Source of the DNA: an uncultured Comamonas sp.
Lineage (GTDB): Bacteria > Pseudomonadota > Gammaproteobacteria > Burkholderiales > Burkholderiaceae_C
Direction of reading: 5' to 3'
Assembly: GCA_902175065.1 (NCBI GenBank)
Contig: CABIIJ010000039.1
Coordinates: 1-37,580 of the forward strand
Length of the DNA: 37,580 nt
Under the pieces are notes generated by a model. That model ran no database searches. It was given only the letters and a program-made list of their open reading frames with translations, and was not told the DNA's origin. The translations under genes were made by a program, and so were the position numbers. Position 1 is the stretch's first letter. Each line of letters begins with the position of its first letter. This document shows positions 1-9,657 of the stretch, piece after piece.

Positions 1-2
1 AT

Positions 3-785
3 ACCGCCCTCCTGACCGACCCCAGCCCCCAGTCCCGCAGCGACAGCGCGGTCGTGCAGACACCTGCTTTCAGCCCGCTCTACCAGCAAATCAAGGGGCT
101 GATCCTGCAAAGCCTGCAAGCCGGGGAATGGAAGCCCGGCGAACTCATTCCCAGCGAAATGGAACTGGCCGCCCGCTTCAAGGTCAGCCAGGGCACGGTG
201 CGCAAAGCCATCGACGAGCTGGCTGCAGAAAACCTGGTCACCCGCCGCCAGGGCAAGGGCACCTTCGTCACCACGCACAACGAAGAGCAGGTGCAATACC
301 GCTTCCTGCAACTGCACCCCGATGTGGGCCAACAGCAGGACGAGGGCCGGGCACAGCGCGACATCATGGAATGCCGGCGGATGCGGGCCAGCGCCGATAT
401 TGCCCGCATCCTGGGCCTGCGCACCGGCGACAGCGTCATCCATGTCCGCCGGGTGCTCTCGTTCGGCGGCACGCCGACCATTCTGGAAGACATCTGGCTG
501 CCCAGCCAGGTCTTCAAGGGACTCACTGCACAGCAGATGGCGCACTACCCCGGCCCGACCTACGCCATGTTCGAGATGGAGTACGGCGTGCGCATGGTCC
601 GCGCCGAGGAAAAAATCCGCGCCGTCCTGCCCGACACGCAGCAGGCCCAATGGCTGAAAACCACGGCCACCACCCCGTTATTAAGTGTGGAACGCGTCAC
701 TTACACCTACAACGACAAGCCCATGGAGCTGCGCCGCGGCCTGTATCTGACCGATAGCCACCACTACCGCAATGCACTAAGTTAG
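3..785 (+). CDS. GntR/HutC family transcriptional regulator (5' end probably outside window)
   Basis: A DNA-binding regulator with an N-terminal GntR winged helix (PLYQQIKGLI, then IPSEMELAARFKVSQGTVRK and RRQGKGTF) and a C-terminal UTRA-type ligand domain ending in MELRRGLYLTDSHHY. The effector cannot be read from sequence. The frame is open to the left edge of the window. A GTG at 54 is the first possible start inside the window, but the residues upstream of it also look coding, so the true start is probably just outside. It lies 97 bp upstream of sdhC in the same direction, so it may regulate the succinate dehydrogenase operon; that is inference from position. Confidence 0.9.
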   Translation, partial: TALLTDPSPQSRSDSAVVQTPAFSPLYQQIKGLILQSLQAGEWKPGELIPSEMELAARFKVSQGTVRKAIDELAAENLVTRRQGKGTFVTTHNEEQVQYRFLQLHPDVGQQQDEGRAQRDIMECRRMRASADIARILGLRTGDSVIHVRRVLSFGGTPTILEDIWLPSQVFKGLTAQQMAHYPGPTYAMFEMEYGVRMVRAEEKIRAVLPDTQQAQWLKTTATTPLLSVERVTYTYNDKPMELRRGLYLTDSHHYRNALS

Positions 786-882
786 CCGTTGTAAGCCCCG
801 TGCCATGGGGCTTGCCCTAAAATCCCCCCCGTTTGTCTTTTTGCGATTACCACGCAGTTACATCATCGAAAGCCCGACAACC

Positions 883-1317
883 ATGACTGACCAAGCAAAA
901 CCGCGGCCCGAGTTCCGCAACATCAACATCTTCAAAGACGTACGCACCTACCGCCTTCCCTGGGCGGGCAAAGTCTCCATCCTGCACCGTGTCAGCGGCA
1001 TGCTCATGTTCGTGCTGCTGCCCTTCGTGTTCTGGATGTTCGACACCTCGCTGTCTTCGGAAATTTCCTTTGCCACCTTCAAGGGCGCCTTCAACGAAGG
1101 GCTGGGTTTCGTCCCCGGCTGGTTCATCAAGCTGGTCACGCTGGGCCTGATCTGGGGCTACCTGCACCACCTGTGCGCGGGCGTGCGCCACCTCATGATC
1201 GACCTGAACCATGAGCGCATCACCAAGGAATGGGGCGCATCCTCGGCCATCGTCACGCTGGTGCTGAGCCTGGGCCTGACCGTGATCCTGGGTGCCAAGC
1301 TGTTCGGCCTGTACTAA
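883..1317 (+). CDS. sdhC: succinate dehydrogenase cytochrome b556 subunit SdhC
   Basis: Membrane anchor of complex II, which binds heme b and ubiquinone with SdhD. The 144-residue protein has three hydrophobic segments. It carries the family signature HRVSGM near residue 30 and the heme region HHLCAGVRHLMID, where the histidine ligand lies. The frame is open upstream to about 805, but the ATG at 883 gives the usual short cytosolic N terminus (MTDQAKPRPEFRNINIFKD). First gene of sdhCDAB-sdhE-gltA. Confidence 0.95.
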   Translation: MTDQAKPRPEFRNINIFKDVRTYRLPWAGKVSILHRVSGMLMFVLLPFVFWMFDTSLSSEISFATFKGAFNEGLGFVPGWFIKLVTLGLIWGYLHHLCAGVRHLMIDLNHERITKEWGASSAIVTLVLSLGLTVILGAKLFGLY

Positions 1318-1344
1318 TCCACCGTCTTTGATAAAGGAAAAGCT

Positions 1345-1713
1345 ATGTCTTCCGTGAACTACGGCACCAAACGTGTTGTGACCGGCGCCCACTATGGCGT
1401 GCGCGACTGGCTGGTGCAACGTGCCACCGCCGTGCTGATCGTGGCATTCACCGTTGTCGTGCTGGCCCAGCTGCTGCTGACCAAAGGTGAAATCAGCTAC
1501 GAGCTGTGGGCCGGCATTTTTGCCCCGCAATGGATGAAGTTCATCACCGCTGGCGTCATCGTCTCGGTGCTCTGGCATGCCTGGGTGGGCGTGCGCAACG
1601 TGTGGATGGACTACGTGCCTGCCGCCGGCCTGCGATTCACCCTGCAAGTGCTGACCATCGTCTGGCTGGTGGGCTGCGCTGCCTGGGGATTTGAAGTTTT
1701 GTGGCGCGTGTAA
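1345..1713 (+). CDS. sdhD: succinate dehydrogenase hydrophobic membrane anchor SdhD
   Basis: Second membrane anchor of succinate:quinone oxidoreductase, 122 residues with three transmembrane segments. The segment HAWVGVRNVWMDY (about residues 73-85) holds the heme-ligand histidine and the D-Y pair of the quinone site. The ATG at 1345 has a good ribosome binding site (AAAGGAA) about 5 bases upstream. It is 27 bp after sdhC and 38 bp before sdhA, so it is co-transcribed with both. Confidence 0.95.
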   Translation: MSSVNYGTKRVVTGAHYGVRDWLVQRATAVLIVAFTVVVLAQLLLTKGEISYELWAGIFAPQWMKFITAGVIVSVLWHAWVGVRNVWMDYVPAAGLRFTLQVLTIVWLVGCAAWGFEVLWRV

Positions 1714-1751
1714 GTCGCTTGTTGCCATTGCGCACTATTTGAAAGTTAAGA

Positions 1752-3557
1752 ATGAGCTACTCCAAAGCAAATATCACCAAGCGTAAATTTGACGTCGTCA
1801 TCGTCGGTGCCGGCGGCTCGGGCCTGCGTGCTGCGATCGAGCTGTCCAAAGCCGGCCTGTCGGTGGCCTCCCTGTCCAAGGTTTTCCCCACCCGCTCGCA
1901 CACCGTGGCAGCGCAAGGCGGTGTCTCGGCCTCGCTGGGCAACATGAGCGAGGACAACTGGCACTACCACTTCTACGACACCATCAAGGGCGGCGACTGG
2001 CTGTCCGACCAGGACGCCGTGGAGTTCATGTGCCGTGAAGCCCCCAAGGTGGTGATCGAGCTGGAACACTTCGGCATGCCGTTCGACCGCAACGCCGACG
2101 GCACCATCTACCAGCGCCCCTTTGGTGGCCACACCTCCAACTACGGCGAAAAACCCGTGCAACGTGCCTGCGCCGCCGCTGACCGCACCGGCCACGCCAT
2201 GCTGCACACGCTCTACCAGAAGAACGTGGCCTACAAGACCAACTTCTTCGTCGAATGGATGGCCCTGGACCTCATCCGCAACACCCGGGGCGACGTGGTC
2301 GGTGTCACCGCGCTGGAGCTGGAGACCGGCGACCTGTACGAACTGCACGCCAAGGCCGTGCTGCTGGCCACCGGCGGCGCAGGCCGCATCTTCGCCGCCT
2401 CGACCAATGCCTTCATCAACACCGGCGACGGCCTGGGCATGGCCGCCCGCGCCGGCATCCCGCTGCAAGACCTGGAGTTCTGGCAGTTCCACCCCACCGG
2501 CGTGGCGGGTGCGGGCGTGCTGCTGACCGAAGGCTGCCGTGGCGAAGGCGCTATCCTTTTGAATAGCGAAGGCGAACGCTTCATGGAGCGCTACGCGCCC
2601 ACCTTGAAGGATCTGGCACCGCGTGACTTCGTGTCCCGTTCCATGGACCAGGAAATCAAGGAAGGCCGTGGCTGCGGCCCGAACAAGGATTACATCCTGA
2701 TGAAGCTGGACCACCTGGGCGCCGACACCATCCGCAAGCGCCTGCCCTCGGTGGAAGAAATCGGCCACAACTTCGCCAACGTGGACATCACCAAGGAGCC
2801 GATCCCCGTGGTGCCCACCATCCACTACCAGATGGGCGGCATTCCCACCAACATCCACGGCCAGGTCGTCACCTGGGACGGCGAGAAGAACAACGTGGTC
2901 AATGGCCTGTACGCCGTGGGCGAATGCGCTGCGGTATCGGTGCATGGCGCCAACCGCCTGGGCACCAACTCGCTGCTCGACCTGCTGGTGTTCGGCAAGT
3001 CGGCCGGCAAGCACATCGTCGGCTTCGTCAAGGACTTTGGCGAACACAAGGAAGTGCCTACCAACGGCAGCGACCGCACGCTGGAGCGCCTGAACCAGTT
3101 GGACAACGCCAAGGACGGCGTCTACGCCCAGGATCTGGCCAACGACATCCGCCAGAACATGCAGACGCACGCCGGTGTGTTCCGCACGCAGAAGCTGATG
3201 GACGAAGGCGTGGTCAATATCGCCGAAATCCGCAGCCGCGTTGCCGCCCTGGGCCTGAAGGACAGCTCCAAGGTCTGGAACACCGCCCGCATGGAAGCGC
3301 TGGAAGTGGACAACCTGATCGAAGTGGCCCAGGCCACCATGGTTTCCGCCGCCGCCCGCAAGGAATGCCGTGGCGCCCACACCGTGTACGACTACGAACA
3401 TCCGGCCGACCACCCCGAATGCCCGCTGGGTCGTAACGACAAGGAATGGCTCAAGCACACCCTGTGGGACAGCGCCACCAACAGCCTGACCTACAAGCCT
3501 GTGAACATGAAGCCCCTGACGGTGGACAGCATTCCGCCCAAGGTCCGCACGTTCTAA
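1752..3557 (+). CDS. sdhA: succinate dehydrogenase flavoprotein subunit SdhA
   Basis: Oxidises succinate to fumarate with covalently bound FAD, on the cytoplasmic face of complex II. The 601 residues are full length for the family. Visible motifs are the dinucleotide-binding GAGGSG (19-24), the flavin-attachment histidine in RSHTVAAQGG (H50), the active-site HPTG (247-250), the substrate arginine in APRDF (R291) and the C-terminal-half motif SVHGANRLGTNSLLD. A long open frame on the opposite strand is a GC-driven shadow. Confidence 0.98.
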   Translation: MSYSKANITKRKFDVVIVGAGGSGLRAAIELSKAGLSVASLSKVFPTRSHTVAAQGGVSASLGNMSEDNWHYHFYDTIKGGDWLSDQDAVEFMCREAPKVVIELEHFGMPFDRNADGTIYQRPFGGHTSNYGEKPVQRACAAADRTGHAMLHTLYQKNVAYKTNFFVEWMALDLIRNTRGDVVGVTALELETGDLYELHAKAVLLATGGAGRIFAASTNAFINTGDGLGMAARAGIPLQDLEFWQFHPTGVAGAGVLLTEGCRGEGAILLNSEGERFMERYAPTLKDLAPRDFVSRSMDQEIKEGRGCGPNKDYILMKLDHLGADTIRKRLPSVEEIGHNFANVDITKEPIPVVPTIHYQMGGIPTNIHGQVVTWDGEKNNVVNGLYAVGECAAVSVHGANRLGTNSLLDLLVFGKSAGKHIVGFVKDFGEHKEVPTNGSDRTLERLNQLDNAKDGVYAQDLANDIRQNMQTHAGVFRTQKLMDEGVVNIAEIRSRVAALGLKDSSKVWNTARMEALEVDNLIEVAQATMVSAAARKECRGAHTVYDYEHPADHPECPLGRNDKEWLKHTLWDSATNSLTYKPVNMKPLTVDSIPPKVRTF

Positions 3558-3584
3558 GCCCACTGCATTTTCGAGAAGATCACC

Positions 3585-4289
3585 ATGAAACGCACTTTCA
3601 AAATCTACCGTTACGATCCCGATAAAGACGCCAAGCCCTACATGCAGACCCTGGAAGTGGAGCTGGACGGCCACGAGCGCATGTTGCTGGACGCGCTGGT
3701 CAAGCTCAAGAAGCTCGATCCCACCATCTCGTTTCGCCGCTCCTGTCGCGAAGGCGTGTGCGGTTCGGACGCCATGAACATCAATGGCAAGAACGGTCTG
3801 GCGTGTCTCACGAACATGAAGACCCTTTCGGGCGACATCGTGCTGAAACCCCTGCCCGGCCTGCCGGTGATCCGCGACCTGATCGTGGACATGACGCAGT
3901 TCTTCAAGCAGTACCACTCGATCAAGCCCTACCTGCAAAGCGACATCTACGCCTCCGAGGACCAGGAGCGCCTGCAATCGCCCGAAGAACGCGAGGAACT
4001 CAACGGCCTGTACGAGTGCATTCTGTGCGCCAGCTGCTCGACGGCCTGCCCCAGCTTCTGGTGGAATCCGGACAAGTTCGTCGGCCCGGCCGGCTTGCTG
4101 CAGGCCTACCGCTTCATCGCCGACAGCCGCGACACGGCCACCAGCGAGCGTCTGGACAACCTGGAAGACCCCTACCGCCTGTTCCGCTGCCACACCATCA
4201 TGAACTGTGTGGACGTCTGTCCTAAGGGACTCAAGCCCGCCAAGGCCATCGGCAAGATCAAGGAATTGGTCGCCCGCCGCGCGATTTAA
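3585..4289 (+). CDS. sdhB: succinate dehydrogenase iron-sulfur subunit SdhB
   Basis: Carries electrons from FAD to quinone through three Fe-S centres. The 234-residue protein has the [2Fe-2S] motif SCREGVCGSDAMN...GLAC, with Asp in place of a third close Cys as in the E. coli enzyme. The ferredoxin-like half has CILCASCSTACP and CHTIMNCVDVCPKG, which supply the [4Fe-4S] and [3Fe-4S] ligands. It lies 27 bp after sdhA and 3 bp before sdhE. Confidence 0.98.
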   Translation: MKRTFKIYRYDPDKDAKPYMQTLEVELDGHERMLLDALVKLKKLDPTISFRRSCREGVCGSDAMNINGKNGLACLTNMKTLSGDIVLKPLPGLPVIRDLIVDMTQFFKQYHSIKPYLQSDIYASEDQERLQSPEEREELNGLYECILCASCSTACPSFWWNPDKFVGPAGLLQAYRFIADSRDTATSERLDNLEDPYRLFRCHTIMNCVDVCPKGLKPAKAIGKIKELVARRAI

Positions 4290-4292
4290 GTC

Positions 4293-4571
4293 ATGGCTGC
4301 TGCAGGAGACACGCTGCTCGAGGCACGTGAACGCGACCTCCTGCGCTGGCGTAGCCGGCGCGGGCTGGTCGAGAACGATTTGTTCATCGAGCAGTTTTTT
4401 ACCACTTACGGCACCCGGCTGACCCAGCGGCACGCTGCTGGCCTGACGGCCTTGATGGACCTGGCGGACAACGATTTGATGGATCTGTTCTTGCGGCGCA
4501 AGGAGCCACAGGGCGATCTGGATACCCCTGAAGTGAAAGCAGTACTGGAGATGGTGCGCAAGCCCCTGTAA
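4293..4571 (+). CDS. sdhE: FAD assembly factor SdhE (succinate dehydrogenase assembly factor 2 family)
   Basis: A 92-residue helical protein of the SdhE/YgfY/Sdh5 family, which promotes covalent FAD attachment to SdhA. The family signature RGxxEND is seen as RRGLVENDLF near residues 23-32, followed by the acidic LMDLADNDLMDLF segment. Its position directly after sdhB (3 bp gap) and before gltA supports the assignment. Confidence 0.92.
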   Translation: MAAAGDTLLEARERDLLRWRSRRGLVENDLFIEQFFTTYGTRLTQRHAAGLTALMDLADNDLMDLFLRRKEPQGDLDTPEVKAVLEMVRKPL

Positions 4572-4629
4572 CCGGTATCCCCTTTAGCCTGCCACGCTGG
4601 CTGTGGCACAACTGAAAAGGAAGTTGGAA

Positions 4630-5940
4630 ATGAAACTCGCTGACAACAAAGCGACCCTATCGTTCAGCAACGGCGCTCCCAGCGTCGAGTTGCCCATTTA
4701 CCAGGGCACGGTCGGCCCGGATGTGATCGACATCCGCAAGCTCTACGGCCAGTCGGGCATGTTCACCTATGACCCCGGCTTCTTGTCCACCGCGGCCTGC
4801 CAGTCGGCCATCACCTACATCGACGGCGACAAGGGCGAACTGCTGTACCGTGGCTACCCCATCGAGCAACTGGCCCAGAACTGCGACTACCTGGACACCT
4901 GCTACCTGCTGCTCAACGGCGAGCTGCCCAACGAGGGCCAGCGCACCGACTTCCACAAGCTGGTGCTCGACCACACCATGGTGCACGAGCAGATGCAATT
5001 CTTCCTGCGCGGTTTCCGCCGCGACGCCCACCCCATGGCCGTGCTGACCGGTCTGGTGGGCGCGATGTCGGCCTTCTACCATGACAGCACCGACGTCACC
5101 AACCCCGAGCACCGCCACATCGCCGCCATCCGCCTGATCTCCAAGATGCCCACGCTGGTGGCCATGGCCTACAAGTACGGCAAGGGCGAGCCGTTCATGT
5201 ACCCGCGCAACGAACTGTCCTACGCCGGCAACTTCCTGCGCATGATGTTCGGCACCCCCTGCACCGATTACCAGGTGAACCCGGTGATCGAGCGTGCGCT
5301 GGACCGCATCTTCATCCTGCACGCCGACCACGAGCAGAACGCCTCCACCTCCACCGTGCGCCTGTGCGGCTCCTCGGGCACCAACCCGTTCGCCGCCATC
5401 GCCGCCGGTGTGGCCTGCCTGTGGGGCCCGGCCCACGGCGGCGCCAACGAAGCGTGCCTGAACATGCTGGAAGACATCCAGGCCAACGGCGGCCTGGCCA
5501 AGGTGGGCGAGTTCATGGAGCAGGTCAAGGACAAAAACTCCGGCGTGCGCCTGATGGGCTTTGGCCACCGCGTCTACAAGAACTACGACCCCCGTGCCAC
5601 GCTGATGCAGGAAACCTGCAACGAAGTGCTGGCCGCCCTGGGCCTGGAGAACGACCCCCTGTTCGCCCTGGCCAAGAAGGTCGAGCAGATCGCCCTGGAA
5701 GACGACTACTTCGTGCAGCGCAAGCTCTACCCGAACGTGGACTTCTACTCCGGCATCGTGCAACGCGCCATCGGCATTCCCGTCAAGCTGTTCACCGGCA
5801 TCTTCGCCCTGGCCCGCACCGTGGGCTGGATCGCCCAGCTCAACGAACAAATGGCCGACCCCGAGTACAAGATCGGCCGTCCGCGCCAGTTGTTCACCGG
5901 CGCCGCCACCCGCGACGTCAAGCCTGCCAACCAGCGTTGA
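4630..5940 (+). CDS. gltA: citrate synthase (type II, hexameric)
   Basis: Condenses oxaloacetate and acetyl-CoA to citrate. The 436-residue length fits Gram-negative NADH-sensitive citrate synthases. Active-site regions are [24 protein letters not shown] and [13 protein letters not shown] (catalytic His residues) and the Asp region before NVDFYSG. A GTG at 4603 would add nine residues, but the ATG at 4630 has AAGGAAG about 8 bases upstream and gives the usual N terminus [10 protein letters not shown]. It is last in the TCA operon and is followed by a strong terminator. Confidence 0.97.
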   Translation: MKLADNKATLSFSNGAPSVELPIYQGTVGPDVIDIRKLYGQSGMFTYDPGFLSTAACQSAITYIDGDKGELLYRGYPIEQLAQNCDYLDTCYLLLNGELPNEGQRTDFHKLVLDHTMVHEQMQFFLRGFRRDAHPMAVLTGLVGAMSAFYHDSTDVTNPEHRHIAAIRLISKMPTLVAMAYKYGKGEPFMYPRNELSYAGNFLRMMFGTPCTDYQVNPVIERALDRIFILHADHEQNASTSTVRLCGSSGTNPFAAIAAGVACLWGPAHGGANEACLNMLEDIQANGGLAKVGEFMEQVKDKNSGVRLMGFGHRVYKNYDPRATLMQETCNEVLAALGLENDPLFALAKKVEQIALEDDYFVQRKLYPNVDFYSGIVQRAIGIPVKLFTGIFALARTVGWIAQLNEQMADPEYKIGRPRQLFTGAATRDVKPANQR

Positions 5941-5977
5941 TCGACCGCACGCTGCACCGTCACGGCGGTGGAGCCTC

Positions 5978-6015
5978 AAAAAAAGCCTGCTGGTTCAAAG
6001 CCAGCAGGCTTTTTT
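5978..6015 (+). terminator. Rho-independent terminator of the sdh-gltA operon
   Basis: A perfect 9-bp stem, GCCTGCTGG (5985-5993) with CCAGCAGGC (6001-6009), and a 7-base loop are followed by six T. The A run before the stem makes the structure usable from the other strand too. It lies 37 bp after the gltA stop. Confidence 0.9.
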
Positions 6016-6016
6016 C

Positions 6017-6096
6017 ATAGCTACTTCCACCGACAAACAAAGGATTTCAGATATTTTTATACCTTAAACCCTTTGTTTTTAAGTGGAAACAGCTAT
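6017..6096. repeat. Imperfect palindromic repeat between convergent gltA and nitroreductase genes
   Basis: Arms 6017-6043 and 6070-6096 are inverted copies of 27 nt with several mismatches. Both start with ATAGCT at the outer end and end with AAACAAAGG inside. The right arm is followed by a T run that reaches the stop of the nitroreductase gene. It shares the outer ATAGCT ends with the repeats at 13481, 34358 and 35826. Confidence 0.7.
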
Positions 6097-6100
6097 TTTT

Positions 6101-6763
6101 TCATTCAAACCCGTGCAATGCACCCCATTCCGCAAAGGGCACGCGCGGGGTGCGCAAGGCATTGATCGGGGCGCCGGCGTCCTCGTAGCCCAGGGCCAGG
6201 CCGCAGGCCAGGCGGTAGTCGGGCGGCATCCCCAGGTGCTGCTGCACCAAGGGGCTGTAACGTCGCCAGAAGCCCTGGGGACAAGTGGCCAGGCCTGCTT
6301 CCACCGCCCGCAGCATGAAGGATTGCAGGTAAATCCCCACATCCATCCACTGCGGGTAGCCCATGCGGGCATCGATGAACACGAACACGCCGACCGGTGC
6401 GCCGAACAGTTCGGCGTTCTTCGCCAGCTGGCGCAGGCGTGCAGGCTTGTCCTCGCGCGGGATGCCCAGGCAGCGGTACAAATCCTCGCCATTGGCAAAG
6501 CGGCGCGTGCGGTACGGCTCCCACAGGTCGGGCGGGTAGGACAGCAGGGCTGCATCCTCCTGTGCGGGTGTGCGGGCAACCTCGGCCAGCAGCGCCTGCA
6601 GCGGCGCCCCGGTCAGGGCGGCCACACGCCAGGGCTGCATATTGCCGCCCGAGGCGGCCAGCGCGGCATCCTCCATCAACTGCTGCACCAGCGCTGCGCC
6701 GGGCACCTGGGGGGTAAAGGCCCGCACCGAACGGCGCTGGCGCAGGGCTTGGGAAACGTCCAT
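6101..6763 (-). CDS. nitroreductase family protein (FMN-dependent oxidoreductase)
   Basis: A 220-residue protein of the nitroreductase fold, which uses FMN and NAD(P)H to reduce nitro compounds, quinones or similar acceptors. The N terminus has the FMN-phosphate motif RRSVRAFTPQVP. AASGGNMQPWRV (about residues 38-49) contributes to the flavin pocket, and the C-terminal half has LACGLALGYEDAGAP. The ATG at 6763 has GGAAGGAA upstream; the open frame extends further without a better start. The physiological substrate cannot be inferred. It is convergent with gltA. Confidence 0.88.
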   Translation of the reverse strand: MDVSQALRQRRSVRAFTPQVPGAALVQQLMEDAALAASGGNMQPWRVAALTGAPLQALLAEVARTPAQEDAALLSYPPDLWEPYRTRRFANGEDLYRCLGIPREDKPARLRQLAKNAELFGAPVGVFVFIDARMGYPQWMDVGIYLQSFMLRAVEAGLATCPQGFWRRYSPLVQQHLGMPPDYRLACGLALGYEDAGAPINALRTPRVPFAEWGALHGFE

Positions 6764-6827
6764 GCCAAATTCCTTCCTGAAAAAACTGGGGCCGAGCCTA
6801 GCGCATCGGCCTGCCACCCGGTGTCAC

Positions 6828-7685
6828 CTATTTGCCCAGGATCTGGTCGATGCGGTCTTTTTCAAAGTGGCTGGCACGCTCGCTCTCGCACGGCAGGCAG
6901 TCGGCGTTGAGTTTGGCCGAGAGTTTTTCCAGCGCCTGCCACAACAGCTGCAGTTGTTGCTCGTGCGTGGCCGTGCCTTCGGCCAGGCTGCGCATGGCCT
7001 GGCTGACGGGGTCGTCATCCTGCGTGATGCCGTAGGCGCTGAAGCTGGGCGTGGCAGCCGCAGCGGTTGCGGCCACTTGGGCAGCAGCATCGGCCGCCGC
7101 CTTGGCCTGGGTTTGCGGGCCGGCGTTTTCGTGCTGCTGCAAATGGGCCGCGTCGGCGCTGTCGTCCTTGTGCGCGGCAATGATGCGTGCCGGTATCCCC
7201 ACCGCCGTCGCGCCGGCCGGTACGGGCTTGAGCACCACGGCATTGGAGCCGATCTTGGCGCCGTCGCCCACCTCGAAGCCGCCAAGCACCTTGGCGCCCG
7301 CCGAAACCACCACGTCCCGCCCCAAGGTCGGATGGCGCTTGGCCCCCTTGTAGAGCGAGGTGCCGCCCAAGGTGACGCCGTGGTAGATGGTGCAGCCGTC
7401 GCCCACCACCGCCGTCTCGCCGATCACCACGCCCATGCCGTGGTCGATGAATACGCGCTGGCCAATCACTGCGCCGGGGTGGATTTCAATGCCCGTCAGC
7501 CAGCGCCCGATGTGCGAGGTGAAGCGCCCCAGCCATTTCAGGCCGTGGTTCCAGCACCAATGGGCAGGGCGATGCCACCAGATGGCGTGCAGGCCGGGAT
7601 AGCAGGTAATCACTTCCCAAACGCTGCGGGCAGCCGGGTCGCGCTCAAGGATGCACTGGATGTCGGAACGCAGGCGGGAAAGCAT
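6828..7685 (-). CDS. cysE: serine O-acetyltransferase
   Basis: Acetylates L-serine with acetyl-CoA, the first step of cysteine synthesis. A short helical N terminus ([19 protein letters not shown]) leads into left-handed beta-helix hexapeptides: [26 protein letters not shown], then YHGVTLGG and HPTLG. This is the catalytic and acyl-CoA face. It is 285 residues. The last roughly 110 form an Ala/Gln-rich tail ending in a Cys pair (CLPCESE) and a charged helix, beyond the catalytic domain. The start at 7685 was chosen because conserved sequence begins there. It is probably co-transcribed with trmJ (32 bp upstream). Confidence 0.93.
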   Translation of the reverse strand: MLSRLRSDIQCILERDPAARSVWEVITCYPGLHAIWWHRPAHWCWNHGLKWLGRFTSHIGRWLTGIEIHPGAVIGQRVFIDHGMGVVIGETAVVGDGCTIYHGVTLGGTSLYKGAKRHPTLGRDVVVSAGAKVLGGFEVGDGAKIGSNAVVLKPVPAGATAVGIPARIIAAHKDDSADAAHLQQHENAGPQTQAKAAADAAAQVAATAAAATPSFSAYGITQDDDPVSQAMRSLAEGTATHEQQLQLLWQALEKLSAKLNADCLPCESERASHFEKDRIDQILGK

Positions 7686-7717
7686 GAAACAAAGCCGTTC
7701 AGGGGAAACCCGAAAGT

Positions 7718-8521
7718 TTAGTGCTTGGACGGCGTGCTGTGCAGCATGGCCTTGGCAATTCCGCGCAGGATGTGGATTTCTTCCTGGTTCAACTGCGCAC
7801 GGTTGAACAACTGGTTCAGGCGCGGCATCAGTTTTTTCGGTGCTGCCGGGTCGAGAAACCCCACATGCTCCAGCGCCTGCTGCCAGTGCGCCAGCATTCC
7901 CGCGACCTGCCGGGCATCGGCCCGCTGGGCGTCGGCCAGCGGGGACGCTGCCACAAACCCACCCAGCGCCTGACGCCATTCATAAGCGACCAGTTGAATC
8001 GCCGCCCCCAGGTTCAGCGAGCCAAACTGCGGGTGGCTGGGAATGCGCAACGCCACATCGCAGCGGTACACGTCCTCATTGGCCATGCCAAAGCGCTCGC
8101 AGCCAAACAGCAGGCCAATACCCATCTCGCCCGGCGCGGCGGCTGCATCCTGCCCGCCATCCGATGCTGGCCCTTGCCCTGGCGGCGTGGGCAGCGCGTT
8201 TTCTTGCCAGGATTGCACCAGGCCTTCGAAGTGCTCGCGCGGCGTGCGCGTCGGCGGGCCGAAGTCACGCGGCGTCATCGCCGTGGCGCACAGGTGGCTG
8301 ATGCCCGCCAGCGCCTCGTCCAGGCTATCCACGATCCGGGCGTTGGCCAGCACGTCCAGGGCGCCGCTGGCCCGCTGGATGGTTTCCTCGCGCCGCAGCA
8401 CATTCGCCCAGCGCGGGCGCACCAGCACCAGATCGTCGAAGCCCATGGTCTTCATGGCCCGTGCCGCAGCGCCCACATTGCCGGCATGGCTGGTTTCAAT
8501 CAAAACAAAACGGGTTTTCAT
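7718..8521 (-). CDS. trmJ: tRNA (Cm32/Um32) 2'-O-methyltransferase, TrmJ type
   Basis: A 267-residue SPOUT (TrmH-like) methyltransferase expected to methylate position 32 of tRNAs with S-adenosylmethionine. The N terminus [25 protein letters not shown] is the classic SpoU motif 1. [22 protein letters not shown] is motif 2, and [21 protein letters not shown] is motif 3, which forms the knot. A C-terminal helical extension matches TrmJ rather than short TrmL. It diverges from suhB and lies directly upstream of cysE. Confidence 0.9.
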   Translation of the reverse strand: MKTRFVLIETSHAGNVGAAARAMKTMGFDDLVLVRPRWANVLRREETIQRASGALDVLANARIVDSLDEALAGISHLCATAMTPRDFGPPTRTPREHFEGLVQSWQENALPTPPGQGPASDGGQDAAAAPGEMGIGLLFGCERFGMANEDVYRCDVALRIPSHPQFGSLNLGAAIQLVAYEWRQALGGFVAASPLADAQRADARQVAGMLAHWQQALEHVGFLDPAAPKKLMPRLNQLFNRAQLNQEEIHILRGIAKAMLHSTPSKH

Positions 8522-8700
8522 GGCAAGTGCCCTGCACGGTTTTGCGCAAGGCCGTTAAAATCCTGCCCCTATTGTCGCCGTCCGCATCGCCGGATGGCGG
8601 TCGTACGTTCTTCACCCGCAGCCAGCGGTGCCAATTTGCACGATATGAATCACGCCTTGTGCCTTTCCTGCGCAGGTGCTGGCTGCTTTTTGCACAATTT

Positions 8701-9576
8701 ATGTCGTCCTCCCTGCACCCCATGCTCAACGTGGCCATCAAGGCCGCCCGCGCCGCTGGCGCCATCATCAACCGCGCCGCCCTGGACATCGAATCCGTGC
8801 GCGTGGCGCAAAAACAGGTCAATGACTTCGTCACCGAAGTCGACCGCGCTGCCGAAGAAGCCATCATCTCCACCCTGCTCACCGCCTACCCCGGCCACGG
8901 CATCCTGGCCGAAGAATCGGGTCAGGAGCATGGGGCGAAAAATTCCGACTACGTCTGGATCATCGACCCGCTGGACGGCACCACCAACTTCATCCACGGC
9001 TTTCCCGTCTACTGCGTGAGCATCGCCCTGTCCTTCAAGGGCAAGATCGAGCACGCCGTGGTCTACGACCCCACCCGCAACGACCTGTTCACCGCCACCC
9101 GAGGCCGGGGCGCGTTCCTGAACGAGCGGCGCATCCGCGTCTCCAAGCGCACCCAGTTGAAAGACTGCCTGGTTTCCACGGGCTTTCCTTTCCGCCCCGG
9201 CGACAACTTCCGTGCCTACATGCGCATGTTTGCCGAAATCACCCAGCGCACCGCCGGGGTGCGCCGCCCCGGTGCGGCCGCGCTGGACCTGGCCTACGTG
9301 GCCGCCGGTTTCTGCGATGGCTTCTTTGAGACCGGCCTGTCCATCTGGGACGTGGCCGCCGGCAGCCTGCTCGTCACCGAAGCGGGCGGCCTGATCGGCA
9401 ACTTCACCGGCGAAGCCGACTTCCTTGAGCAGCGCGAGTGCCTGGCCGGCAACCCCCGCGCCTATGGCCAGCTGGTCGGCATCCTGGGCAAATACAGCAA
9501 GTTCGCCACCGTGGAAGACAAGCTGGTGGTGGATGCCGCACTCCAGCGCCAGGACGGCGAAGACGCCCAGGACTGA
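8701..9576 (+). CDS. suhB: inositol-1-monophosphatase family protein SuhB
   Basis: A Mg-dependent, Li-sensitive phosphatase of the inositol monophosphatase family. In E. coli SuhB also acts in rRNA antitermination. Motifs: EESG (metal-binding Glu), [17 protein letters not shown], and [15 protein letters not shown] near residues 217-231. It is 291 residues, slightly longer than E. coli SuhB because of a C-terminal tail. The open frame runs upstream to 8461, but homology begins at [20 protein letters not shown], so the ATG at 8701 is preferred. Confidence 0.93.
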   Translation: MSSSLHPMLNVAIKAARAAGAIINRAALDIESVRVAQKQVNDFVTEVDRAAEEAIISTLLTAYPGHGILAEESGQEHGAKNSDYVWIIDPLDGTTNFIHGFPVYCVSIALSFKGKIEHAVVYDPTRNDLFTATRGRGAFLNERRIRVSKRTQLKDCLVSTGFPFRPGDNFRAYMRMFAEITQRTAGVRRPGAAALDLAYVAAGFCDGFFETGLSIWDVAAGSLLVTEAGGLIGNFTGEADFLEQRECLAGNPRAYGQLVGILGKYSKFATVEDKLVVDAALQRQDGEDAQD

Positions 9577-9600
9577 GCCGGAACACGCCTGCCATGAAAC

Positions 9601-9634
9601 AGCCGCCAGCCCGAAAAGGTGCTGGCGGCTTTTT
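9601..9634. terminator. Bidirectional terminator between suhB and the LysR gene
   Basis: A 10-bp perfect stem, AGCCGCCAGC (9601-9610) with GCTGGCGGCT (9621-9630), and a 10-base loop are followed by TTTT. The matching ATGAAA/TTTCAT flanks make it nearly symmetrical, which fits its place between convergent genes. Confidence 0.85.
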
Positions 9635-9657
9635 CATGGTGACGCAGGCGCAGGCAG

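Noticed and set aside
1746-4433. An 895-codon open frame on the minus strand opposite sdhA/sdhB
   Set aside because: It is the antisense of two well-conserved genes with all active-site motifs. Such long antisense frames are common in GC-rich DNA, and its residue composition (Val/Gly/His-rich) looks like a shadow.
4657-5979. A 440-codon minus-strand frame opposite gltA
   Set aside because: Antisense shadow of citrate synthase; no domain or ribosome binding site.
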